From Demequina gelatinilytica (lineage in GTDB: Bacteria > Actinomycetota > Actinomycetes > Actinomycetales > Demequinaceae), in contig NZ_BBLV01000001.1 in assembly GCF_000971115.1 (NCBI RefSeq), forward strand, positions 242,735 through 306,734: a stretch of DNA of 64,000 bases, in the 5' to 3' direction. Positions 54,926 to 62,397 of the stretch are shown here, one piece after another. Position 1 is the stretch's first letter. Each line of letters opens with the position of its first letter. Made by a program: the position numbers and the translations under genes. The notes below the pieces were generated by a model, which was not told the DNA's origin, did not search any database, and was given only the letters and a program-made list of their open reading frames with translations.

Positions 54926-55180
54926 ATGGATTGGCGCAGCAGCGCAGCATGCCTCGAAGTAGACGACCCCGAGCTCTTCTTCCCGGTCGGCAACACCGGC
55001 CCGGCCCTCAGCCAGATCGAGCGCGCGAAGGCCGTCTGCGGCCGTTGCACCGTGCGTGACACCTGCCTGCAGTGGGCGATGGAGCACAACCAGGACTCCG
55101 GTGTCTGGGGCGGTCTGTCCGAGGACGAGCGCCGTTCGCTCAAGCGCCGCGCCGCTCGCGCGCGCCGCGCCGCCAAGTAG
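54926..55180 (+). CDS. whiB1: WhiB1-type iron-sulfur regulator
   Basis: An 84-residue regulator. Cluster Cys lie at 9, 38, 41 and 47 (CGRCTVRDTC), then GVWGGLSEDERRSLKRR and a short basic tail. WhiB1 is a nitric-oxide-responsive, often essential regulator that binds the housekeeping sigma factor. The short N-terminus before the first Cys and the compact length fit WhiB1 well. The ATG at 54926 has TAGGAGA upstream. A hairpin terminator follows at 55208-55241. Confidence 0.93.
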   Translation: MDWRSSAACLEVDDPELFFPVGNTGPALSQIERAKAVCGRCTVRDTCLQWAMEHNQDSGVWGGLSEDERRSLKRRAARARRAAK

Positions 55181-55207
55181 TCCTCCGGCGGCTCGGCCGC
55201 CACGTTC

Positions 55208-55241
55208 GAAGCCCCGCCCGGCCCCGCCGCGGCGGGGCTTC
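55208..55241 (+). terminator. whiB1 terminator hairpin
   Basis: A perfect 11-bp inverted repeat GAAGCCCCGCC / GGCGGGGCTTC with a 12-nt loop, 28 nt after the whiB1 stop. Confidence 0.75.
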
Positions 55242-55255
55242 GCACGTCCGGACAT

Positions 55256-55526
55256 CCCCCCCCGAAGTGGTGGCTGGTGGTCGGTTCTCGCGGATCCTCG
55301 CGCCACAGTGGTGCCTCAGTGTCGGTCGCCGATGCGGCGGCCAGCCGCGCACGGTGCGCACGCAGGCATCGCGGATCGTCACCGGATCGCACCACGCGCG
55401 GCGGAGGCTGGAAGAACTCGCGCCGATGGTGCGGCCCGGACAACCGCTCCCCCCGAGGGCATCGACAATGGCGCACCGCTGTGATGCTCGGATCCTCCAG
55501 AGCCGACAACTGCCTACCAATTGCGG
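55256..55526. repeat. Poly-C-led intergenic repeat element, copy 2
   Basis: Eight C (55256-55263) lead into a left arm at 55263-55284 (CGAAGTGGTGGCTGGTGG). An inner block GGTTCTCG..ATCCTCGCGCC is shared with copy 1 (13728-13747), followed by CAGTGGT. The right arm at 55503-55526 (CCGACAACTGCCTACCAA) is an imperfect inverted match. The middle, about 150 bp, is not similar to copy 1. It fills the spacer between whiB1 and pdtaS; no gene was found in it. Confidence 0.6.
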
Positions 55527-55540
55527 AGGGTGGCGCGGCG

Positions 55541-57004
55541 CTACAGCCTGGGGTCGGAGACCCTCTCCTCGACGTTGCCGCGCAGGTCCACCACGGAGCC
55601 TGACTCGAGCTTGCGCCACTCGATGGTGCCGCGCAGCTCGTTCTGGACCAGGGTCCGCACGATCTGGGACCCCAGACCGGACGGCTCGCCCTCGATCCCC
55701 ACGCCGTCGTCCTCGATGCTCACGTGGAGCGAGCGGCCGTCGCGCGTGGCGGTCACGGTGATGGTGCCCTGAGCGCGACCCTCGAAGCCGTGCTCGACCG
55801 CGTTGGTGATGAGCTCGGTCACCACGAGCGCGAGCGACGACGCGTACTGCGCGGGGATCAGCCCGAACTCGCCGGTGTTGACGATCCTCACCTGGGTGTC
55901 GGGCGACGCGACGTCGGCCGCCATGCGGATCGAGCGCGACACCAGCTCGTCGAAGTTGACCAGCTCGTCGAGCGTGCCCGACAGGGTCTCGTGCACCAGC
56001 GCGATGGTCGCGACCCTGCGCATCGCCTCCGCGAGCGCCTCCTTCGCCTCGGGCGCCTCGACGCGCCGCGACTGGAGGCGCAGCAGGGCGGCGACCGTCT
56101 GCAGGTTGTTCTTCACGCGATGGTGGATCTCGCGGATGGTCGCGTCCTTGGTCACCAGCTCGCGCTCGCGGCGACGCACGTCGGAGACGTCGCGGCACAG
56201 CAGGACGGCGCCCACGCGCGCGCCATGCTCCGTCACGGGGATCGCGCGCAGCGACAGCACCGCGCCGTTGGCCTCGAGGTCGGTGCGCCAGGCCGCGCGG
56301 CCGGCGACCACCATCGCAAGGGTCTCGTCCACCACGCCCTGGTCCTCGAGCAGCTCGCTCGTGACGCGCGGCAGGGACTTGTTCATGAGCGAGCCGTGCA
56401 CGCCCAGCCGGTGGAAGCAGGACAGCGCGTTGGGCGACGCGTACGTCACGTGACCGACCGCATCGAGGCGCAGGACGCCGTCGCCCACGCGCGGGGCGCC
56501 GCGACGCGGCCCCGTGATGGACGTGTGCATGGGGAACTCGCCGCGCGTGACCATCCGCAGCAGGTCGTCGGCCGCACCCTTGTAGTTGAGCTCGAGCCGG
56601 CTCGACGAGCGCGACACGGCCTGCGACACCTCTCGCGTCACCACCGCGATGGGGCGGCCGTCCATCACCACCGGGAGCGCGTCCTCGCGCACGGCGTACG
56701 TCTCGTCCCAGCGGGGCTCGCGCGAGCCCACGATGCCGCCCTCCTCGAGCGCGCGGCGCAGATGCGCGACGCGGCCGCCGGGCGCGTGCGTGCCCACCAC
56801 ATCGTCCAGGTGGACCGTCGGCCCCGTCGACGGCCGGCACTGCGCGACCGCGACGAAGCCCTCGCCGTCCTCGCGCCACATCACCAGGTCCGCGAAGGAC
56901 AGGTCGGCGATGATCTGCCAGTCGGCGACGAGCAGCGCGAGCCACTCGGCCTCCGCATCCGAGATGGGGCCGTACTCCTCGATGGTGTCGCGCAGGGTTG
57001 CCAC
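55541..57004 (-). CDS. pdtaS: PdtaS-type sensor histidine kinase
   Basis: A 487-residue cytoplasmic kinase. The N-terminal GAF-like domain contains WQIIADLSFADLVMW and VAQCRPSTGPTVH. A PAS domain near 200-290 is followed by HisKA_2 with REIHHRVKNNLQTVAALLRL and HATPase (ELITNAVEHG, EDDGVGIE). The sequence closely follows mycobacterial PdtaS, partner of the RNA-binding regulator PdtaR, which is not in this window. GTG 57004 is set by a TAGGCT box seven bases upstream; GTG 57010 is the alternative. Confidence 0.92.
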   Translation of the reverse strand: MATLRDTIEEYGPISDAEAEWLALLVADWQIIADLSFADLVMWREDGEGFVAVAQCRPSTGPTVHLDDVVGTHAPGGRVAHLRRALEEGGIVGSREPRWDETYAVREDALPVVMDGRPIAVVTREVSQAVSRSSSRLELNYKGAADDLLRMVTRGEFPMHTSITGPRRGAPRVGDGVLRLDAVGHVTYASPNALSCFHRLGVHGSLMNKSLPRVTSELLEDQGVVDETLAMVVAGRAAWRTDLEANGAVLSLRAIPVTEHGARVGAVLLCRDVSDVRRRERELVTKDATIREIHHRVKNNLQTVAALLRLQSRRVEAPEAKEALAEAMRRVATIALVHETLSGTLDELVNFDELVSRSIRMAADVASPDTQVRIVNTGEFGLIPAQYASSLALVVTELITNAVEHGFEGRAQGTITVTATRDGRSLHVSIEDDGVGIEGEPSGLGSQIVRTLVQNELRGTIEWRKLESGSVVDLRGNVEERVSDPRL

Positions 57005-57011
57005 GGGCACC

Positions 57012-57043
57012 AGCCTAGAGCCGCCTCGCAGGCGCGCTAGCCT
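57012..57043. promoter_or_regulatory. Divergent -10 boxes of pdtaS and the DUF2505 gene
   Basis: The minus strand has TAGGCT at 57012-57017, 7 nt before the pdtaS GTG (leaderless). The plus strand has TAGCCT at 57038-57043, 20 nt before the GTG of the DUF2505 gene, which has its own AGGGGG ribosome-binding site. Confidence 0.4.
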
Positions 57044-57063
57044 GAGCGCAGGGGGTTCCACCG

Positions 57064-57555
57064 GTGAAGATCACTCACATGCATCGCTTCGACGCGGCTC
57101 TCGACGACGTCTGGACGATGCTCACGTCACCCGAGTTCGGGCACGCGCGCGCCGCCGCGATGGGCACGGAGGCGCATGACGTCGACGTCGACGTCCGCGA
57201 CGACGGTTCGTGCGCGATCACGCTGCGCGCGGACGTGCCGACCTCGTCCATCCCGTCCGAGCTGCGCGCGCTGGTGGGCCGCGAGCTCGCGGTCACCTAC
57301 ACCGAGGTGTGGGAGCCCCCCACCGAGGACGACCGCGTGGGCACCTTCGCGGTCGAGATCGCGGGTGCACCGGGCCACGTCGCGGGCGCGATCGGCGTCA
57401 CGCCCGACGGCGAGGCGAGCGAGCTCCTCGCGACGGGCGATGTGGTCGCGCACGTGCCCCTGTTCGGCGCGATGATCGAGCGCGCGGTCGCGGGCGCCGT
57501 CACCAAGGCCCTCACGGCGCAGCTGGAGGCGGCCGACGCGTGGCTCGTGCGGTGA
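57064..57555 (+). CDS. DUF2505-domain protein (SRPBCC-like fold)
   Basis: A 163-residue soluble protein with the DUF2505 pattern: N-terminal HMHRFDAALDDVWTMLTSPEF, then VTYTEVWEPP and a C-terminal helix with IERAVAGAVTKALTAQLEAA. It is likely a START-like hydrophobic-ligand fold found across actinobacteria; the function is unknown. GTG 57064 with AGGGGG upstream. Its stop overlaps the start of crcB 1. Confidence 0.85.
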   Translation: MKITHMHRFDAALDDVWTMLTSPEFGHARAAAMGTEAHDVDVDVRDDGSCAITLRADVPTSSIPSELRALVGRELAVTYTEVWEPPTEDDRVGTFAVEIAGAPGHVAGAIGVTPDGEASELLATGDVVAHVPLFGAMIERAVAGAVTKALTAQLEAADAWLVR

Positions 57556-57965
57556 CGCGGCCCGCGCAGCTGGGCCTCGTCCTGGTGGGCGGAGCCGTGG
57601 GCGGCGCGCTGCGCATCGGCGTGTCCGAGGTCTTCCCTGACACCGCCGGTCCCGTCCCCTGGGACCTGTGGGTCATCAACGTGCTCGGGTCGCTGGTCCT
57701 CGCCTGGGCCGTCGCGTTCACGCAGGCGCGGGGGCCGTGGACCCTGTTCCCCGCCATCGGGCCCGGGCTGCTGGGCGGCTTCACCACGTACTCGTCGATC
57801 GCGTGCCTGCGATGGTCGGCCTCCGAGCAGCTCGACGTCGCGATCGGCGTGCTGCTGATCACGCTCGCGGGAGCGATCGCCGCGGCGTGGCTCGGCTGGT
57901 GGCTGGGCGACCGTCCGCGCACCCCGCTCGACGAGGCGGCCGTCTTCGCCGAGGAGAACGAGTGA
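57552..57965 (+). CDS. crcB: CrcB/Fluc fluoride channel subunit 1
   Basis: A 137-residue four-helix protein. Motifs are GGAVGGALRIGVSEV, WVINVLGSLVLAW with the conserved Asn, and GPGLLGGFTTYSSI. Fluc channels export fluoride passively. Tandem genes, as here, usually encode a heterodimer with antiparallel subunits. The GTG overlaps the DUF2505 stop, and the gene overlaps crcB 2 by 4 nt. No fluoride riboswitch was seen upstream. Confidence 0.92.
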   Translation: MTRPAQLGLVLVGGAVGGALRIGVSEVFPDTAGPVPWDLWVINVLGSLVLAWAVAFTQARGPWTLFPAIGPGLLGGFTTYSSIACLRWSASEQLDVAIGVLLITLAGAIAAAWLGWWLGDRPRTPLDEAAVFAEENE

Positions 57966-58333
57966 GCGCCTGGGCCTCCGTCGCCGCGATCCTGGGCTGC
58001 GGCGTGGGCGCATGCGTGCGCTTCTCGCTGGGCTGGCTGGACACGCGCAAGGCGTTCCCGTGGCCCACCATCCTGGCCAACGCGCTCGGCTCGGCGGTGC
58101 TGGGCGCGGTGCTCGCCGCCGGGGACGATGCGCTCCTGTCCCCCGCGTGGACGTTCGCCTTGGGCACCGGGCTCGCGGGCGGCCTGTCGACGTTCTCCTC
58201 GCTCGCCGTGGACGTGGTGGTGCTCGCGAAGGACGGCCGTCGCGGGGCAGTCATGGGCTATGTGAGCGCGACGGTCGCGGTGGGCCTCGCGGGTGCCGCT
58301 GCGGGGTACGCGCTCACGTCCGCGCTCGCCTGA
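57962..58333 (+). CDS. crcB: CrcB/Fluc fluoride channel subunit 2
   Basis: A 123-residue four-helix protein with GCGVGACVRFSLGWLD, TILANALGSAVLGAVLA and GTGLAGGLSTFSSLAVDVV. It is the second subunit of the tandem pair; the Asn-Gly and TxSS motifs match subunit 1. Its 3' end overlaps the convergent APC permease gene by 20 bp. Confidence 0.92.
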   Translation: MSAWASVAAILGCGVGACVRFSLGWLDTRKAFPWPTILANALGSAVLGAVLAAGDDALLSPAWTFALGTGLAGGLSTFSSLAVDVVVLAKDGRRGAVMGYVSATVAVGLAGAAAGYALTSALA

Positions 58334-59543
58334 GCACGGCGCGCCCCGCGGCCAGCAGCGTCAGCAGCACCGCCGCGCATGCCACCGCGACCGCGGGCAG
58401 CGACGCCATGAGCACCACGCACGCCGCCGCGCCGAGCGCCGAGGCCGTCCGGGGCATCCGCCAGCCCGCGACGTGGCCGGCACCGGCGGCGCGGAAGGCC
58501 GCCACGTTGGCGACCGCGTAGTACAGCAGCACCGCGAACGAGGACATCGCGATCGCGAGCGCGAGGTCGCCCGCCCACACGAGCGCGACCGCGGCGATGC
58601 ACGCCGCGCCCTCCGCGAGCGCGGGCACGCCGCGTCCGTTCTCGCGCGCGAGCCCGCCCGGCAGGTCCCGTTCGCGCGCCATCGCCATGGAGGTCCGTCC
58701 CACGCCCGCGGTGAGCGCGAGCAGCGATCCGAACGCGGCCGCGACGGCCGCCGTGGTCACCACGGCGACGGGCAGCCACGTGCCCTCGACCGCGTCGGCC
58801 ACGGCGGCCGTCGCGTCCGCCAGCGCGGGGCCCAGCGCGCGCGGCAGGACGAGCGCGAGCGCTCCGTACAGCACCGCAGCGAGGGCGAGGGCGACGCCGA
58901 TCGCGCCGGGGATGGTCCGTGCGGGCTCCCGCACCTCCTCGCCGAGCGTCGCGATCCGCGCGTAGCCCGCGAAGGCGAAGAACACCAGGGCCGCCGCCTG
59001 AGCGATGCCCACGGCATCGTCCCAGGGCGTGCTCCAGCCGAAGGCGGCGGCTCCCGCCTCGGGGCCGCCGGATGCGGCCACCACGGCCGCGACGAGCGCG
59101 GCCACCACGGCGGAGGCGAGCACCACCGAGGCCGCAGCGGTGCGCGTGATGCCGCGCGAGTTGAGCGCCCACGAGGCGGCCACGGCGGCCGTCGCCACGA
59201 GCGCGGCGTGGCCGGGCGCGAGGTACCTGCCGACCGCGAGCGCGATCGCGGCGATCGAGGCGGTCTTGCCCACCACGAAGCCGATGCCCGCGAGGAAGCC
59301 CGGCCACGGCCCCAGCTCCGCGCGCCCGAAGGCGTATGCGCCGCCCGCGACGGGATGGACGGCCGCGAGCTGCGCCGTCGAGCCGGCGTTGAGCGCGGCG
59401 ACCAGGCCCGCGAGCAGCACCGCCCACCCGAGCGCGTTCCCGGCGGCGGCGTACGCGGGGCCCCACACGACGAACACGCCCGCGCCGAGCATCGACCCCA
59501 CCCCGATGGCGGTGGCACCGACCAGCCCGACGCGGCGCGCCAC
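58314..59543 (-). CDS. APC-superfamily amino-acid permease
   Basis: A 409-residue protein with about twelve helices. The first helix has VGLVGATAIGVGSMLGAGVFVVW, the broken-helix Gly motif of APC transporters, and AYAFGRAELGPWPGFLAG follows. It probably takes up or exchanges an amino acid or amine. GTG 59543 comes two bases after the stop of the upstream permease, which encodes a second APC-type protein, so they form an operon. A longer frame joining both is rejected because a stop separates them. Confidence 0.87.
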   Translation of the reverse strand: MARRVGLVGATAIGVGSMLGAGVFVVWGPAYAAAGNALGWAVLLAGLVAALNAGSTAQLAAVHPVAGGAYAFGRAELGPWPGFLAGIGFVVGKTASIAAIALAVGRYLAPGHAALVATAAVAASWALNSRGITRTAAASVVLASAVVAALVAAVVAASGGPEAGAAAFGWSTPWDDAVGIAQAAALVFFAFAGYARIATLGEEVREPARTIPGAIGVALALAAVLYGALALVLPRALGPALADATAAVADAVEGTWLPVAVVTTAAVAAAFGSLLALTAGVGRTSMAMARERDLPGGLARENGRGVPALAEGAACIAAVALVWAGDLALAIAMSSFAVLLYYAVANVAAFRAAGAGHVAGWRMPRTASALGAAACVVLMASLPAVAVACAAVLLTLLAAGRAVLRRART

Positions 59544-59545
59544 GG

Positions 59546-61063
59546 TCAGCCCTGTGGCGTGCGGCCGGTCCGGGAGCGCGCGGCCACCGCGGTCTCCGGG
59601 GTCTCCGGGGTCTCCGGGGTCTCCGGGGTCTCCGGGGCCTCCGGGGCCTCCGCCACGGTCACCGCGGGATCGAGCGCGTCGTCGCCCAGCTCGTGACCCG
59701 CCTCGGACTCGGCGACCGCCAGCGCGGCGCCGCGCGGACGTCCGGCGCGGACCCAGGCGAGGTAGAGCGCGCCCGCCACCAGGCCGGTCGCGGCGAGCGA
59801 GCCGAGCGCCGCGGGTCGCAGCAGGTTGCACACGAGCGTGAATCCGACCGCGACGGCCGCGACGAGGTTGAGCGCGACCCACAGCGGGCGCTTGTCGTGG
59901 TGAGAGAACTTGGCCATCGCGAGGAGGCCCATGAGGAAGCTCACGAACACCGAGACGGCGTAGAAGAGCACGAGGCTCTGGTCGCGCGCGCCCGCGAGCG
60001 TCACCACGGCGGCGGAGGCGACCAGGAAGACGCCCACACCGACCATGGGGACGTGATGCGCGTTGGTGCGGCCCAGGATCGAGGGCAGCACGCCGTGGCG
60101 GGACTCGCCGTGCTCGGAGCGCGCGAGCGCCTTGAGCAGGCCGGGGCCGGCCTGGAAGGAGGACGATGCGGCGGACAGGAGCAGCAGCGCCGTGGTGGCC
60201 TGGAACGCGGCGAACAGCGCGTGGCCGTCCGCGGCACGGGCGAGCTCGGCGACCAGCGTCGTGTCCTCGTGCGGGACCTGGATGCCCAGGCGCACCACGG
60301 CCGCGGTGATCGCAAGCGTGAGCGTGCCGACGATTCCCAGCGTGAGCCACAGCGCCCAGCGGCCGAAGCTGCGACGGCCCGCATCGTCCAGCTGCGCGAG
60401 CTGCGCGATCGCGGAGGAGGGCGCCTCGATGCCGGTCGCGAGCGCCATGGCGACGGGGAAGGCGAGCGCCACCGCGATCGGCGCGCCGTGCGTCAGCCCC
60501 TCGATGGGCTGCGGGTCGACGGACGGCAGGCCCGGGACCGGCAGCAGCACGGCGACCGCGACCACGATGAAGACGATGGTGAGCAGCGCGAACACCGCGC
60601 GGCCCAGGTGGCCGAACCACATCAGCCCGGCGACCACGAGCAGCAGGCCCAGGGCGAGCACCAGGCGGTACTCCGCGAGGCCGGGCACGTAGCTGATGAT
60701 CGCGGAGGATCCGGCCGACACCGAGATGGAGATGGTCAGCACGAAGTCGACCACGAGCGCACCCATGGGGATGAAGGCGAAGCCCTCGCCGAACGCCCCG
60801 CCGGCCGCCGCGGCGGAGCCGCCGCCCTCCGGGAAGCGCGCGACCAGCTGGTGGTAGCTCGCGACCACCAGCCCGACGACGATGACGACGGCCGCCATCG
60901 CGGGGAACAGCAGCGCGAGGTTGCCGTCGAGCGCGCGCAGCGCCGCCTCGATCGCATAGGCGACCGAGGACACGGGGTCCGCCATCACGGAGAAGGCGAA
61001 CGCGATGAGGAGCGCGATGCGGCCATGCAGCCAGCCGGCGCGGACAGGGGTGGCGTGGGTCAC
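59546..61063 (-). CDS. APC-superfamily permease with repeated acidic-Pro tail
   Basis: A 505-residue protein with about twelve helices (VMADPVSSVAYAIEAALRAL; HQLVARFPEGGGSAAAAG; FVLTISISVSAGSSAIISY). These match the branch of large APC permeases with a PDPxSS motif. The C-terminal tail carries five PET repeats encoded by a tandem 9-bp repeat. GTG 61063 with GGGAGG upstream is preferred over TTG 61078. The substrate is unknown; it is co-transcribed with the shorter permease. Confidence 0.87.
   Translation of the reverse strand: MTHATPVRAGWLHGRIALLIAFAFSVMADPVSSVAYAIEAALRALDGNLALLFPAMAAVVIVVGLVVASYHQLVARFPEGGGSAAAAGGAFGEGFAFIPMGALVVDFVLTISISVSAGSSAIISYVPGLAEYRLVLALGLLLVVAGLMWFGHLGRAVFALLTIVFIVVAVAVLLPVPGLPSVDPQPIEGLTHGAPIAVALAFPVAMALATGIEAPSSAIAQLAQLDDAGRRSFGRWALWLTLGIVGTLTLAITAAVVRLGIQVPHEDTTLVAELARAADGHALFAAFQATTALLLLSAASSSFQAGPGLLKALARSEHGESRHGVLPSILGRTNAHHVPMVGVGVFLVASAAVVTLAGARDQSLVLFYAVSVFVSFLMGLLAMAKFSHHDKRPLWVALNLVAAVAVGFTLVCNLLRPAALGSLAATGLVAGALYLAWVRAGRPRGAALAVAESEAGHELGDDALDPAVTVAEAPEAPETPETPETPETPETAVAARSRTGRTPQG
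59591..59653. repeat. Tandem 9-bp repeat coding for the PET tail
   Basis: Seven units in a row: five GGTCTCCGG, then GGCCTCCGG and GGCCTCCGC. In frame, so copy-number change only alters tail length. Confidence 0.85.
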
Positions 61064-61212
61064 GCGGATGCCTCCCAAGGCTCGGGATCCGGCACGGTCG
61101 CGCCGGGGCCGCAGGCCATGCTAGACCCGCCGATGCGGGACCGGTGCCACCGCGCCCGGGCGGGGCAAGCATCCTGGTGCGCACGCATGGGAGCGCTCTC
61201 TCCGCGGGCCGC

Positions 61213-62202
61213 CTAGCGCGGCGCGCCGTCCCACGCGTCGAAGGCCTCGCTCGCGAGCGCGCGGCCCACGTCGATGAGCTCGGCGGCGCGGTGGAAGTCG
61301 AGCACCCCGCATGCGTCCGCGGGCACGTCCACCATGACGTCCGGCGGATAGCCCGCGAGGCGGTAGCGCTGAACCGTGTTCTGCAGGGTCTGCAGCGAGC
61401 GGTCGATGACGTCGAGCGTGCTGATCTCCGGCGGCTCCCCCGTGACCGCCGCGAGCGCAGGCGCCTCGCCCGTGGCGACCGCGGCATCGTCCCCGTCCTC
61501 GCCGCGGGCCCGCAGCCGCTGGGTGATCATGCTGAGCAGGCGCGGCTCCGCGACGTGGACCGACGGCAGGCGCAGCCGCGGCAGGCGCATGAGCGGTTCA
61601 CCGGGCTCGGCGGGCGGCAGCGGCGCGTTGTCCGGGCGCGCGTTGCCCGCGAGGTTGACGGCGATGGTCGCGTCCGCGCGGATCGAGGCGAGCGGCACCA
61701 CGGGGACGGGGTTGAGGATGCCGCCGTCGGCGAGCAGCCGTCCGTCGCGGCGCACGGGCGTGATCACCATGGGGATCGCGATCGAGGCACGGATCGCGTC
61801 GACCACCGGGCCCTCGGTGAACCACACCTCGGACTGCGAGAGCAGGTCCGTCGCGACCGCGGTGTACGGGATGGGGAGGTGCTCGATGAGCCGGCCGTCG
61901 AGGATCTCGTCGATCTTGCGCATCACGCGGTCGGCGCGGATGGCCCCGGCGCCCTTGAAGGCGGGGTCCATCATCCGCAGCACCTCGCGCCGGGTCAGCG
62001 ACTCGGCCCACGCGCGATACTCCGCGAGCCCGCCCGCCGCATGCAGGCCTCCCACGAGCGCGCCCATGGACGTGCCGGCGATGCCGACGATCTCCCAGCC
62101 GCGCGCCTCGATCTCCTCGATGACGCCGATGTGCGCGTATCCCCTGGCTCCTCCGCTGCCGAGCGACAGGGCGATGCGAGGACGGTCCTTGCGGGTGGTC
62201 AC
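61213..62202 (-). CDS. Patatin-like phospholipase / lipid acyl hydrolase
   Basis: A 329-residue hydrolase. The oxyanion motif is SLGSGGARGYAHIGVIE, the nucleophile Ser lies in GTSMGALVGG and the catalytic Asp in LLADGGILNPVPV. It is probably a cytoplasmic or membrane-associated RssA-type lipase. The C-terminal third is a less conserved helical region. The GTG at 62202 lies six bases after a TAGCCT box, so the message should be leaderless. It is divergent from the sugar kinase gene. Confidence 0.88.
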   Translation of the reverse strand: MTTRKDRPRIALSLGSGGARGYAHIGVIEEIEARGWEIVGIAGTSMGALVGGLHAAGGLAEYRAWAESLTRREVLRMMDPAFKGAGAIRADRVMRKIDEILDGRLIEHLPIPYTAVATDLLSQSEVWFTEGPVVDAIRASIAIPMVITPVRRDGRLLADGGILNPVPVVPLASIRADATIAVNLAGNARPDNAPLPPAEPGEPLMRLPRLRLPSVHVAEPRLLSMITQRLRARGEDGDDAAVATGEAPALAAVTGEPPEISTLDVIDRSLQTLQNTVQRYRLAGYPPDVMVDVPADACGVLDFHRAAELIDVGRALASEAFDAWDGAPR

Positions 62203-62208
62203 CGAGCC

Positions 62209-62214
62209 AGGCTA
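62209..62214 (-). promoter_or_regulatory. Predicted -10 box of the patatin-like gene
   Basis: TAGCCT (minus strand), 6 nt before the GTG start. Confidence 0.45.
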
Positions 62215-62397
62215 CCTGGCATGTCGCCGCCTGCCGAGGGGTGGGGAGACGGGCCGTGCGCGGTGGCGCGGCTGCCGTACGGGACCTAGGGTGCGACGGG
62301 AGGGGACGATGCGGCACTAGAGTCTTGTCGACCGTTCACATTTCGAGGTCGCGCCCGGGTGCGGCCCCACACCGGAACACTCAAGGAGACCGCTGCG

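Noticed and set aside
57400..57551. Fluoride riboswitch before crcB
   Set aside because: The first crcB gene overlaps the DUF2505 stop, so there is no leader, and no crcB-motif RNA pattern was seen.
59544..61487. Frame joining the APC permease to an extra 648 codons
   Set aside because: This part overlaps the second permease in another frame. The true gene starts at GTG 59543.
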